From contig OX327702.1 in NCBI GenBank assembly GCA_946807835.1, positions 9,176,001-9,240,000 on the forward strand: 64,000 nt of DNA, written 5' to 3'. The stretch comes from Ailanthus altissimus (taxonomy: Eukaryota > Streptophyta > Magnoliopsida > Sapindales > Simaroubaceae). The notes below the pieces were generated by a model. That model worked only from the letters and a program-made list of their open reading frames with translations. It made no database searches and was not told the origin of the DNA. The translations under genes and the position numbers were made by a program. Positions 50,648 to 63,481 of this stretch are shown here, in pieces; position 1 is the first letter of the stretch, and every line of letters starts with the position of its first letter.

Positions 50648-51510
50648 TATTAAAATTAGTGATTCAAAATTATGTTTGAGCATGTTTTTGAGTTAGAAAC
50701 AAATGCAAAGTCATCATGAAATTAAGTATGTGATGGAAGTACGAGGAAGGAACAATAGAAAGAGCCAAAAATAAGGAAAGGGTGTGAAAACACGAGGAGA
50801 TGATTTCCAGGTGTGCGTGTCTTGCACTGGCTACTCAGTGCTATGGCACTGAAGTCAAAAGCCTCAGTGCCGTAATGCTATGTCGAAATTGTATCCGGGC
50901 TACAACACCCAGTTTCAGGAAATTTTATTTTTAGTTCGGATTGACTTCTTTAAGTGGAATTTAAACTCCAACACGTATGAACTTTTATTCCAACTAGATT
51001 TGGAGTTTCTAGAAACATTTTATACACTATATAAATCCTTGTAACTCCTTAGAATTCGTCAAGCATCAAAGATGTAAACATAAGAGAGAGAATAGAGATT
51101 TAAGTAGCATTAGGGTACTGAGTGCACTAAAAGGAGGCTATGGGATCACTTTAGTACTGAGTATACAAGAAAGTGATGATAAATCCTTTGAGTAAAGCTT
51201 TAGCTATTTGTTGTATTCTTTAGTTAAATATCTTATTGTTAGATTTAGTGATCTAGGAGATACTGAGTGATCTGAAAAATCTGAGTTATCTAAGAGATAC
51301 TTAGTAATATAAGAGTTCTTTATGAACTATTAATGAAAGAAGTTGGATCATAGATCCGTTGTGGACGTAGGCATTTGTTATCGAACCATGTATATTTTGT
51401 ATCTTGTAGTTTGTTTTCTTTATCACTATTATGTGTGATCTTTTATATTCTTTATTACTTATGGGTGAAGCTTTTCATAAAACACTTAAGTGGTTTTAGG
51501 GTTCTAAATA
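50648..51510 (+). mobile_element. LTR-like repeat, family C (copy 2)
   Basis: Matches the reverse complement of 689-1502. Shared landmarks: ATTAGTGATTCAA at the start, TCCAACTAG.TTTGG.GTTTCTA, TATATAAA box (51028-51036), and GATC..AGATCCG..GTGGACGTAGGC near 51350-51372. GC-rich words lie upstream of the TATA box (50820-50940). Ends are approximate. No clear flanking duplication is seen here. Confidence 0.65.
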
Positions 51511-52490
51511 CTAGCCATGGAAATATTAGGGCACGTAAAAATCTATACAAAAAAATGCAAGTTCGCATATATTTATTATTTAATCATTTCAATCTAATGT
51601 GAGATTTCTGTATAAGAAAAAAAAATGAAAATTGTTTATTGATCCACCAATATTGTTGTCATATTGAATGTTGATAAATGTAGATAAGAGTTCCTCAAAA
51701 TTGGAATCTCGTAGAAATTATCTCTTTGTCGTCAATAACACCTTTGAATTTACAAGAAAAGTATTATCATTTTATAAAGAAAAATATTCTAACACTGAAG
51801 TCAATATTTGACAAAAAAGAAGGGGTGCTAGTGTTTAAAGTGTATCTCAAAGACAAGTACGAGAGTATGAATGTGTTTCTAAATGAATTGCATATTGAAT
51901 ATAGAATGAATATGAGCTAAGGTTGCATGATTATTTATAGAATATAAATCCTAATCCATATCATAGTTTGAAAATCCAAATCTATATGAAAGTATGAATT
52001 AAAGCAAGCATTTAATTAAACCTGAATTAATTAAGAATTCTAATCCGTTTCAAATATAGAGAAGGATTTAAGTGAAATTCCTCAATTTGTGGGAAAATAA
52101 CAGCTAATTATATAGAATTTGAATTTTAATCTACTCCTCCCTCCCTATGAAGCTCATGACTCGTTTGTAAGACCCATGAGTTGGCAAATCTAGTTACTTA
52201 GCATGATAAATTTATAATTTGGGCTTTGAAAGATTGGTCTATATGCAAGTTGGTCGGCCTACAAATAATAGGCCCAACAGATGTCACCCCAAAAGTTAAG
52301 GAGTGGAAGCTTTTTAGATTCACTCATTCGCTTTTCTACCAACAAATGTTTCGTACTTTAAAGCTTTTTATTGTATGGAATTACTAGCACTGATAGTTAG
52401 GTCCCTTTGAATGGTAGAGGTATTTTTGATGTAAAGAATGGATGTGTATCGAAGTATATATAAAGCTTTAAAATTTATCTAGGATATTAT
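51511..52490. other. Unclassified intergenic DNA
   Basis: AT-rich, with only chance frames of about 60-75 codons. It is the left flank of the copia element and ends in ATTAT (52486-52490). Confidence 0.4.
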
Positions 52491-54600
52491 TGTAAGTGTG
52501 GTGTGCGTGGGGTGCGTGTGTGTATTTTAATTTTTTTTAATATTTTAATTTTACACATCTCACATGCAAAATTAATGCAGTGGAATAAACTACATACATA
52601 TAAATTTTATTACACTAATGAGATTAGAAATTACCCTTGAAGACAATCCAAGGTAGTTTCTATTTTTGGAGTTCATCCTAAAGTAATCCTGTGAGTAATT
52701 CTAGTCTGCAACTCCGGTGGGATTACAGAGCTAGAATGGTAGTGTCCTTTTCTTGCCAAGAATTGTTTATGAAGTAACTTTTGCTTCTTTTAAACTCTCA
52801 GCCAAATGACTATTAATGTACTTATAAAATATTTGCTTTCTTTTACTCGTGTTTTTCTTAATGCAGAAAGCCATTATTTATAGGCAATTGATGTTGCCCA
52901 TATATCCAATAAAATTATTCTTAATGGTAATTCACGTGAAGCATAACAAGGTTATGCTATTTGTCACTTTATGCTATTTAAGATAATGGTGGCTTTATGT
53001 TTAATGTGCTGGCCGAGTATTAACTAAATGGGTGTCCATTTTTAATTTAAACATATGATAGTTAAGGCACCTCATGCGTATTAATTAAGCATGGCAAATC
53101 TCTTAAGTCTTGAAATGTTGCCACCCCTTATTAATAGAACAAGCATGACAAAGTAATATAAGCTTTTAAATTGCCACCTTTTACAAATTAACTTCGTTTG
53201 GCCAAATTATATATCAATACTTAATAAATTAATGGGCCATTTATATTATGTCGTATGTCATGCCATTACAAATTAATGGCATGACATGTGACATCTAATG
53301 AAGGGATGAAATGACAAGTTTCACTTACTACATCTTGGACTTAACACTTAAACCCTGTCAATTCCCTAAGAGACCCTAATATAATTTTTACTTACTGAAA
53401 ACTTCCTAAATCGAACCATTCAATCCGGTGCGCTACCTTAGTATATAACGAGTACACTTCATATAGTGAGACTCTCTAAATTTACACCCATTTTTCTTAC
53501 GAAACTCTTCTGTAAGTCCATACACAATGCCCCCCACATACGTTATAGAAATAACAATACAACGTGTTGAACTATACAAGTTGAGTTTAATACATATTTG
53601 TATAATCCCTCCATCATTTATATCCTGGAAGAGCGAAGATATAGATCATTACCATCAAATCTCCATATGCTCAACTATGAACTTATCTCCATATTCGTAT
53701 TTCCATAAACAATATCCGCAAATATTTTTTCGATATTGTTTATCCCACGAAAAACTCTTTCTCAAGTTTATTGCTTATGGCCATAAGACTTTTTGAAATA
53801 TAATCTCGGAGCATTAGGATATACAACTCACCCATATCTACACACACTAGACTCCATGAGCATCAGACTATACCTAGCAATACCCAGTGTTCAGACCATG
53901 AAATGTTTCTAGCATGTGTGCAACCTAAGTATGATGGATCACCCACAAGCCCACCATAGTGATTAGGTCAAGGGACCACGAATACTACTCAACTCGAGAT
54001 GACCCTATATTGACGGCTTTATTGGATGTCTATTAGAAGTCCTCATTGAGTGTATTCAGTACCCAGTCCTCACTAAATATCCGTATGCATATACAAGTTT
54101 CCACTAAGCTCATGATCTGCTAAGATTAATTATCTGGACCATTTAGATATAGACATACACTAATCTATATATGATAAGGTCTCCACCAATAGACCCATAT
54201 TAGTAAAGATAGATCGGGAGCATTATATTTTAGAATATACTTGTACAATGACAATTCTTAGTACTATTTATAACTTCTTAGAACTATGTGATTGTTAATA
54301 TATTCCCAGGTCTTTGTCCCATTTCATACAAGGCTCTAACTCTTTAAATTTCGCTGACACTTATAACCTTCTAATTCTTACTAGTTATAATTTTCAACAT
54401 AGCTAACTCTTAGCACTGGTCCAAACTCTTTTGAGCCAGAGCTGAACTCCTTCAAATTATACAGTATCTAAAATATTATAAGCATCTTACCATATATATA
54501 TATTTCATATTAACTATTTTATTCAAAATATTTATTGTATAAATATTAAACAATTAATAGTCATATAATTTAGAATGGCACGTAAGCACCATTTTCAACA
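52491..54600 (-). repeat. 3' LTR of the second copia element (2,110 bp)
   Basis: The minus strand starts TGTTGAAAATGGTGC, directly after the PPT GCAAGTGGGAGTT. The left end TGTAAGTGTGG abuts the ATTAT duplication. Confidence 0.82.
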
Positions 54601-55233
54601 AACTCCCACTTGCTTTAATGCAATTCATGATGACATATAATACCTATGGTCTCCATGTGTTTCTTAAACGCATTAAGAGTTAATGCCTAAGTGGGTCCAC
54701 TACATTATTCATGGAATATATTCTAGATACTATTAGATTTTCAAAAACTAAGAACTTTCTAATTATATAGTATTCAAAGTCTATATTATCAGAATTCAGG
54801 TGCGCGTTATAGCTTCTTGGCTTGAGAAATTGCCTTGTTATTGTTGTATTAAGTGGGATAGGACCCACTGAGCTTGGAACTATTCTAAGCTCTACAACTA
54901 AATTATATATTTATAGAACTTTTTTTGCAAGTTTTTCAAGTCACAACATATTCTGCCTCCAAGATAGAATTAGCTATGGATATTTAAATTGCATTCCCAA
55001 CTAACTACGGTACTGATAAAAAGAAATACATAACCAAATTCAATCATCTAGACCAGACTGAAAATTCAAGTTTGTGTATCCTCTCATATGCAAGCAACTC
55101 TCTCCATGATCTAAAAACTTATCTTCTATACCTCTCAAGTATTTCAGATAAAGTTTACGGCCATTAAATGGTCATTACTTAAATCAGATCGATACCGGCT
55201 CATAATACTTACAACCATCCAAATCCAAGTTTT
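54601..55233 (-). pseudogene. Copia RNase H and 3' end of pol (decayed)
   Basis: Aligned by order with 28451-29060 of the first copia element. The PPT is at 54601-54615. No intact frame. Confidence 0.6.
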
Positions 55234-55452
55234 TGTTTGGGTTGTGCCTACCTGACATCCTAAATTTGTATAAATATTTAATATCTACACAATGTACTTT
55301 TTATTAAATCGTCAATACCTTTCATAATATGGTTCAATGCTTGTAATGCTATGGATATTGTATGATCTGAAGGAGTTCAGATCTGATTTAAAGAAGTTAA
55401 GATCAGAGCTAAAAGTTAGCATCACTGAGAATTATAACTGACGAGAGTTAGC
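55234..55452 (+). repeat. Truncated family-B LTR start
   Basis: TGTTTGGGTTGTGCC start followed by about 220 bp in LTR order (GATCTGAAGGAGTTCAGATC block), then cut by the next LTR start at 55453. Confidence 0.7.
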
Positions 55453-57802
55453 TGTTAGGATTTGTGCTCATGTGCCATCCTATTGTTGTAAGAATATCTT
55501 TTTTGATAATATTTATCCAATTCATTATTTGTTAAATTACTAATTACTATTATTAAATGGTTCAATACTTGTGATACTACAAACATTATATGATCTGAAA
55601 GGGTTCAGATTCGGTCTAAAGAAGTTTAGATCAATGCTAAGAGTTAAGATCATTGAAAACTATAAATTCTAAAGGGTTAGCATGTTATATTAACCAGTGA
55701 AGTCTAAGTATTAGAATCTTATCTGTGATGGTACAAAGACCTAAGAATACATTAGTAATAATATAGTTGCAATAGGTGCTAAGAAATGTTATTATGCAAG
55801 TCTATTATCAAATTATATGTTCCTGGTTTTAATTCACCTATGTAGGTCTATCAATGGAATCCTTTTATATAAACCAGTGTATACTATACCTAGATGGTAT
55901 AGATAATTATTCTTAGCTGACCATGGGCTTACTGGAAGTTCGTATAGCATACAGGTGTTCAATGAGGATTGAATACTGAACATACTCAACGAGGACCCAA
56001 CAGATATCCCATGAAACCGTAAATGGAAGGTCATCTTGATTTGAGTAGTATACGTGGTCTTTTGACCTGAGTACCACGGTGGACTTGTAAGTGATCCATC
56101 ATACTTTGGTTCCACGCATGTCACAGACCTTTCACGGTGTGACCGCTGGGTATTGCTAGGTATGGTCTGATGCTTATGGAGTCTGATGTGTACAAATAGG
56201 GAATTCGTCAACTCACATGGATGAGTTATATATATCTAGATGCTCAAAAACTGTATCTTAGAAAGTCTTATGGCCATAAGCAACAAACCCAGAAAAAGAG
56301 TTTCCTACAAGGTTAAATAATATTGTAAAAGTATTTGCATATATTGTTTTTTACAATATTGTTTATTAAGATATGTGTCTAGAGATAAGTTCGTGGATGA
56401 GTACATAGAGATTTGACGATAGTGATTTATATCCCTGCTCTTCAAGGATATGATTGACAGAAGGATTATACATATACGCTATAACCTCAACTTATATGGT
56501 CTACTGCACTGATTTGTAATATTCGTGATGTATGCGCGGGGCATCGATCTCGAACTCACATAATAGTTCTGTTTGAAAAATTGGGAGTGAACCTATGGAG
56601 TCCCGCAATATAAAGTGTACTCGTTGTGCACTAGGACAGCACAATGGATTGAATAGTTCGATCCAGAAAATTTCAGCAGACCGGGCATTTACTTTAGTTT
56701 TTCTCTGGTCGTGCATGTGTTAAGAATTTAGAGTTAAGTACATCAATTAGTTATCAATTAGTTATTGACCAATGGGATGTTGACACATGGCATATGTGGG
56801 CCAATTATTGTTTGATTTGGAAATTAACAAAATGACCTTATTTGTTGGACAAATAATATCATTAAAATGTTTATTGAATAAAATAATAATAGTAATATAT
56901 GATATTATTATTTAAATTGAAATCAAATAATTAATTTTTTTATTTAAATTGGCATGTGTTTCTACTATGATTTAATATGATTAAATTATTTGTTTAATAT
57001 TTATTAAATGATAAGATAAGTATTAATGGGTGGCATTTATTAATGGTAGGCCTTAAGATGTTTCTTAATGATGAGAAAGTGTTTTCTCATATTGCCTTGA
57101 TTAAGGCTAACTTCATTGAAATGATATTCCATTTTGTTTTGTTTTAATTTGATTTATTATAAGATAATAATAAACAAAAGCTAATGGCAAACATAATAGA
57201 TACCGTTAGGTGAGAAAATAAAAGAAAATAATAAACAAAACACTAATGGCAAATATAATAATTGCCATTAGGTGAGAAAATGAAAGATAATAATAAACAA
57301 ATGAAAGAGCAATTAGTTGCTCAATTAATCATCAAAATTTAGTGCAAGGGGTTAAGGGAAGATAGAGAAGTGAATTTTTCTAAGTGTTAGAAAATTATCT
57401 CAAGTATTGAGAGCACAAAAACACAACTCTTCCATTTTTCCTTCTATTTTGGTCACCCATACTACAAGGTAGAAACAATGATTGAAGAGTTGAATCCTTT
57501 GCTGAAAAAGCTATCATTCTAGCTTCCTCAAGCCCACTATATTGAGGAACTAGAATTGTGAACAGATTGCTTCAAGGCGGGTATTTCAGTTCGATAATAT
57601 ACCAAAGGCTTGACAAGGTATTATTTCTCAATCTTGAAGTATTTTACATTTATGAGATAACATGTAATGTTTACTTGTGTTTATCATTATGGAATTTGTA
57701 TTCCGCTCATCCACAGTACATGTATGTATGAGATACATATCCTATGTTTGAATGATAGACACAAACCTACATGCATACATCCTAGGTTTAAAATCACTCA
57801 CA
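55453..57802 (+). repeat. Family-B LTR (plus), 5' LTR of a truncated copia copy
   Basis: Starts TGTTAGGATTTGTGC and ends at about CTCACA, just before a PBS (TAGTATCAGAGC, 57806-57817). It contains the family block GTACCACGGTGGACTTG near 56070 and a tandem duplication at 57161-57300. Confidence 0.78.
57161..57300 (+). repeat. Tandem duplication, period 62 bp
   Basis: Units starting CTAATGGCAAA at 57181 and 57243, each followed by GTTAGGTGAGAAAAT or ATTAGGTGAGAAAAT and AATAATAAACAAA. The tail of a preceding partial unit is at 57161-57180. Confidence 0.8.
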
Positions 57803-57805
57803 AAA

Positions 57806-57817
57806 TAGTATCAGAGC
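57806..57817 (+). other. Copia primer-binding site
   Basis: TAGTATCAGAGC, one change from TGGTATCAGAGC (tRNA-iMet type). It fixes the LTR end and shows that this LTR is not solo. Confidence 0.85.
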
Positions 57818-58788
57818 TATTTTGAGTTGATATTGGGTGTTTTGAGTGTAAAATCATTGTTGGTGATGTTTTGATGCTTAAAGTGTGCATTTTAAGTTAT
57901 TGAAATAGGTATACCGAAGATGAGAGCATCGGAGCGCCACGATCATAAGTGTTAAGTGTCGAGGCGCTGGAAAATTTTGTTTCAGCACCCCAGTGCTTGG
58001 TAGCTGGCGTCGTGGCGCTAAGGCTTCCAGGCCCTTGCGCTGCAGCACCAGATGCTAGGTGCCCCAGTGCTAAAAAACTAGGCACTCATGGATAGACATT
58101 GGAATTCACACCGCAGCATCAGGCACTAAGCGCTATAGCACTGAAGGGCCTCCAGACCCTAGCGCTGTAGCCCCACCTACAAGGTGCTAGAACGTTGAAG
58201 GTGTGACCTCCAGCGCCCCAGCGGTGGTTGTGGAGCCGCGCAGCGCTAGAAGCTAGAGTTGCAGCCCCCGAATTTGAGTGCCATGGTGCCAGGGGCTATG
58301 CCTCTCTAGTGCTGCCATACAATGGGCCCAACATCGCAGCACCATTAATACTCACTCTAATTATGTTTTAAATTGTTTAAAATATTATTTTAAACATGTG
58401 AAGGTTTATAAGATACAATGATAAGAGTTATTAGGTTGTATTATAAATCGGGATCATTTGTTTTGTGTTGATAAATATAATGGAAGCTTGCTGGTGGGAG
58501 TTAGTTATGCTTACACATAAATTAATATTTGATTGAGAATTACCTCCTCATGAAATGGGGATTGAGTCTTTGTGATACTAAAACAAAAAAGTGTAAAAAA
58601 AAATCTCTCTTAATCAAATTGATCAATAATATATTATGAGATAGTGTTTTATCATTGATCCGTCTTATCAATACGGTGTTAGTTGTATTATATCGGTCTT
58701 TTTCAAGATCGCTACAATGTGAGGAATTTGGTCAGTATAATTTAGACTATACCGGTTAAACATGTGATGAGGAAAATATATACCCTTT
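57818..58788 (+). other. Copia leader with GC-rich AGCGC cluster, truncated
   Basis: 57900-58350 is a GC-rich tract with many GCGC, AGCGCCCCAGCG and CAGCGCTAG words. 58380-58788 then aligns with the reverse complement of the other copia leaders (CAATACGGTGTTAG block at 58669-58682). At about 58,788 it meets minus-strand pol of the second copia element head-on. The 62-codon minus-strand frame in the GC-rich part is chance. Confidence 0.65.
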
Positions 58789-58789
58789 A

Positions 58790-60480
58790 CATGTAAGTTT
58801 ATCCTGTTGTGTAACTTTTACATAAGCAAGATAACCCTAAATCTTAAAATAGGTAAGACTTGGATTCCTTCCAGTCCATATCTGATAGGGAGTAAATGGA
58901 ACAGCTTTGGATGGAACACTATTTAATATATGAGTAGCAATTTTCTAGAGCATATTCTAAAAGATATTTTAGAAGATCAGTAAAGTTTGACATTAATCGA
59001 ACCATATCTAATAAAGTTCGATTCTTTCTCTCCAAAATACCTTTGCATTGAAGAGTACCTGGAGGATTGTACTAAGTGAGAATCCCATTCTCCTTTAAAT
59101 AATTCAAGAATTCATTGCTCATGTACTCTCCAACTCGATTTGATTGAAGACATTTAATGCACATGCCGATTTGTTTCTCTACTTCGTGTCAAAATTCCTT
59201 GAACTTTTTAAAGATTTTTTACTAATGTTTCATAAGAAACCCATATATGTATCGTAACAAATCATGATAAAGGTAATGAAGTATTGAATGTACCCAATGC
59301 AGTATGATTCATTTGACCATATTCATCATTATGTACCAGTTCTAATAAATCAATGGTCCAGTGTCCAAACCTACATAAGTATTTGGTCATTTCTCTCAAA
59401 TTCAGGATTTATAAAATAGCCAAGGTTTCATAGTCAGATTAATTATTTGCCTATCCTTAAAAGACGAGATAGTCGTCTGACATTTACATGACATAATCTC
59501 ATGTCCTATAATTTATTATTTTTCAAAGTTTCCAAACCACTATTTATTCTATTCACCTAGACATTTTCTGTTGTATTTAAGATATAATGACCATTTTATT
59601 AACTGACTCAATCAACAAAACATTATCTTTATCATATATAAATGAGGAACTATTCCTAATGTATTCATGATAACTCTCGTTGTCTAGTACAAGGAGTGAT
59701 CTAATTTGTCTGATAATGTATGACACAAAATAACAATGATACAATATTATACTTCTACAAGAATAGAGAAATGACTTAAAAGTCCTATGTGAAGTTATAT
59801 TCTACTTTCATAGCAACCTAACATTGCTTAAATTGTACAATGCCTTGCAAATAAGAGAATGACAAGCGGTATCTTATACCCTTACACTTTTAGCATCAAA
59901 TGCGGATAAATATTTATGATCGACAAATAGACATCTAAGGATCTATCTTTCTTAAGGTAAGGTGCATTAACTAGTAATATTTACTATGTCAAACCTCACT
60001 ACAGTAAAAATATTTTCACTGTGACTATTCTTTATCCTTGGTTTGGATATAAACTTTAGACGGAGAATACTATTTACACATGTCATGTGCACATACTTCG
60101 GCTGAAGATCATTAGACATGGAAGTCAAGAATATAATTTAACTCTCAAATCATTCTTAATCTATTTTTGATAAATTTTAACATTTTCTAAAGAGATATTA
60201 TCATAAACACCTCTTCATTACCTTATTATCAATAATATATCTAAGTCAATAATATTATCAGAAACACATATTCTTAGATTAATTAACAAGTTAAAATATT
60301 TCTCAATACACTATAGTTGGTATGCCTAGATCAAGTATACTAATGGATTGCTTATACCGACCTTATTTCTATAAGATACTTAGGATATATTTAGTAGAAC
60401 TTTTCTAATCATCAATTAATAACACTTTAGATCATGGGTATAACTTTTATACATTTTTTAATCTAAAAACGCCCTCCTAC
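58790..60480 (-). pseudogene. Copia integrase, protease and gag region (decayed)
   Basis: Collinear with about 30070-31430 of the first copia element: the integrase block near 59000-59150 (TTCGATTCTTTCTCTCC beside GGAGGATTGTACTAAGTGAG) and the protease-proximal block near 59830-59900. Too decayed for long motifs. Confidence 0.65.
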
Positions 60481-61600
60481 CACTTTACATAATCTCTTAA
60501 ATCTCTCAAAGAAAAAAATGACAGTTTAAACTTTTAAACTGTACAGCAAAAAGTGGACCCTATTAGTATTTTTCTTTGGCTATACACTTTAGTGATCTAG
60601 ACTTTTATAAAAATCAAAAGGTAGACAACTCTTATCAATAGCATCTCTTGCAACTCTTATCACTAATCCAAAATACACCTTATCCGCATACTTTATCATT
60701 CTAAGGTAAGTGTATTAAAGATTAACTTATCAATTATCAAAAATATGCTACCGATACTACCCGCACACTTTAGCGATCTAGGGTAATAATTTTGTATATA
60801 TTTATCTCATCTCATGTTTAACTGGCATAGACACATCAACTAATTCTCTCACACTTTATTGATCATGGGAAAGATCGATATGACACGTATAACACCGTAA
60901 TAACAAGACGGATCAATATGTAACATTATCTCATAATGAAATACTATTCAATTTGATTAAGAGAGATTTTTGCATTCTTATCCCTATCTCATGAGGATGT
61001 GATTTTTAATCACAATTTTATTTGTGAAATTATAATTAACCCTCACCAGTAAGAGTCTCATTATGGTTACCCGCACACATAAATGGGTCATAGTTTATTA
61101 TATAATTATTATAATAATTATAAATTATAATACACAATAAGTATTTTTAAACACTTTAAAAAAATAATTAAAGTAATTGGCATAATTATAGCTTTCTTAG
61201 GTTGCCAGCACTACAGTACTGGAGGTTCAGTCTCCGGTGTTGTAGTACCAACCTTCATAACGCTGCGATGTTGAGCTTCCAGATTTACATCATTGAGCTT
61301 CCACCACTGTAGCGTTAGGCCAATAACATTGCAGTGCTAGGGTTTAACCCTAGTGCTACGGTGTTGGCCTACCATCACTGCGGCGCTAGAGGTGGCACCA
61401 AGCCTTCAGCGTTGTAGTGCTAAAGCTTAGAAACTCAGTATTGCGGTGCTGCACGGTGAATACTGCGATGCTAGAGCTTATGAACCCCTAGCACTACAGT
61501 ACTAAATGACACCGTCGTGGCATCTATTTTGAATGCATATTGATTACGTATTTTTCAACTTTTGAATCACATAATCAACAACCCTAGGACATCCTAATTA
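60481..61600 (-). other. Copia leader with spaced motif and GC-rich cluster
   Basis: Plus-strand words of CACTTTA.(C/T)GATCTAG type occur near 60585, 60690, 60768 and 60850, at the same spacing as the TGTAGCAATATTGG words of the first element. 61200-61540 is the GC-richer AGC(G)CT cluster. The PBS was not recovered. Confidence 0.55.
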
Positions 61601-63476
61601 CACTACAGATAATCTGATTAAGCACAAACAGCACACAAATATATATATAAATTTCATTACACTAGTGAGATTATAAAATTACCCTTGAAGACAATCTATG
61701 GTAGTTTCTGTTTTTAGAGTTCACCTTGAAGTAATCTCGTGAGCAATTCTAGTTCGTAACTCTAATGGAATTGTGAAGCTAGAATGGTAGCCTTCTTTCG
61801 AAGTAACTTTTGCGTCTTCTAAACTCGGCCAAATGACTATTAATGTACTTATAAAATATTTGCTTTCTATTACTTATGTGTTTTATAATGCAGAAAGACA
61901 TTATTTATAAGCAATTGAGGCTGCTCATATGTCCAATGATACTGTCCATAGTGGTAATTCACCTGAAGCATGACAAGGTTATGCTATTTGCCACTTCATG
62001 CTATTTAAGATAATAGTGGCTTTATATTAAATGTGCTTCCCAAGTATTAACTAAATAGGTGTCCATTTTTAATTTAAACAAATAATTTTTTGATTTAAGC
62101 AAATGACAGTTAAGGCACCTCATGCTTATTAATTAAGCACGACAAATCCCTTAAGTGTTGAAATGTTGCCACCTCTTGTTAATAAAACAAGCATGACAAA
62201 GCAATATAAGCTTTTGAATTGCCACCTTTTATAAATTAACTTTATTTGGCCAAATTATATATTAACACTTAATAAACTAATAAGCCATCATTTGATCTGG
62301 TGCGCCCCCTCAGTGCACAATAAGCACATTTTATATACTAAGACTTTCTAGGTTTACACCTGTTTATCTTACGGAACTCATCCGTAAGTTCATAAACGAT
62401 GCCCTATACACACATTATAGAAATAATAATATGGCATGTTGAAACATACAAGTTGAGGTTAATATATACTCTTATATTCCATCAGTCATTTTTATCCTAA
62501 AAGACTGATGACATAGATCATCACTGTCAAATCTCCATACCCTCAAACGTGAACTTATTTCTTGATTTATATTTTTATAAACAGTATCTGCAAATACTTT
62601 TGCAATATTGTTTATCCCACGAAAAACTCTTTCTCGGGTTTATTGCTTATAGCCATAAGACTTTCTGAAATATAATCTTAGAGATCAGGATATACAACTC
62701 ACCCACATATACTGACGAATCTCATATCTACATATACTAGATTCTATGAGCATCAGACCATACCCAGCTACACCTAGTGGCAAGACCATGAAATGTCTCG
62801 ACATGTATGGAACCTAAGTCTGATGGATCACTTACAAGCCCATTATGGTGCTCAGATCAAAGGACCATGAATACTACTCAACTCAATAAGACTCTCAATT
62901 AACAACTTTATAGGATGTCTATTGAAGGTCTTCTTTGAGTCTGTGCAGTGCCTAGTCCTCACTGAATAGCTGTCTGCCTATACAAGATGCCACTAAACTC
63001 ATGATTTTCTAAGATTAAGCATCTGAACCATTCAAATATAAACATACATTGATCTTTATGTGATAAGGTTTCTACCAATAGACTCGTATCAGTAAAGATA
63101 GACTAGAAACATTATATTTGAGAATATTCTTGTACAATAACATTTCTTAGCACCATTTATAACACCTTACAACTATGTTATTGCTAATATATTCCCTAGT
63201 CTTTGTCTCATTTTAGACAAGGCTTTAACTCTTTAAATTTCTCTAACACTTATAACCTACTAATTCTTAGCAGTTATAATTCTTAGCGTAACTAACTCTT
63301 AATACTAGGCCAAACTCATTTTAACCAGATTTGAATTTCTTTAAATCATACATTATCTGAAATGTACAAGCATTTTACCATAAATATTTAATATTAATGA
63401 TTTTATTTGAAATTTATATTGCACAAATATTAAATAATTAATATTCATACAATATCAAAATGCACCATTTCTAAAA
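61601..63476 (-). repeat. 5' LTR of the second copia element
   Basis: Parallel to 52491-54600 (GAAGACAATC.A.GGTAGTTTCT block at 61697 and 52640). The right end CACCATTTCTAAAA aligns with CACCATTTTCAACA at 54600 and is followed by the ATTAT duplication. The left end is approximate. Confidence 0.78.
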
Positions 63477-63481
63477 ATTAT

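Larger units (their letters stand above)
52491..63476 (-). mobile_element. Second copia element (family B), RT replaced by an inverted copy
   Basis: Bounded by ATTAT at 52486-52490 and 63477-63481, exactly at the family-B LTR ends. Minus order: 5' LTR 63476 to about 61600, leader about 61600-60480, gag-protease-integrase 60480-58790, break, RNase H end 55233-54616, PPT 54615-54601, 3' LTR 54600-52491. The break is filled by plus-strand family-B sequence (55234 to about 58788). Compared with the first copia element, about 1 kb including the RT is missing. Dead. Confidence 0.8.

Noticed and set aside
51726..51920. 64-codon frame in unclassified DNA
   Set aside because: No recognisable motif, AT-rich codon use and no support for expression; compatible with chance.
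57897..58085. 62-codon minus-strand frame of unusual composition (Ala, Gly, Ser rich)
   Set aside because: It arises from the GC-rich repeat words of the copia leader, which avoid stop codons by base composition alone.
57900..58350. Possible CRISPR-like or satellite array of GCGC words
   Set aside because: Words vary in length and spacing, no constant repeat unit exists, and the genome is a plant nuclear genome.
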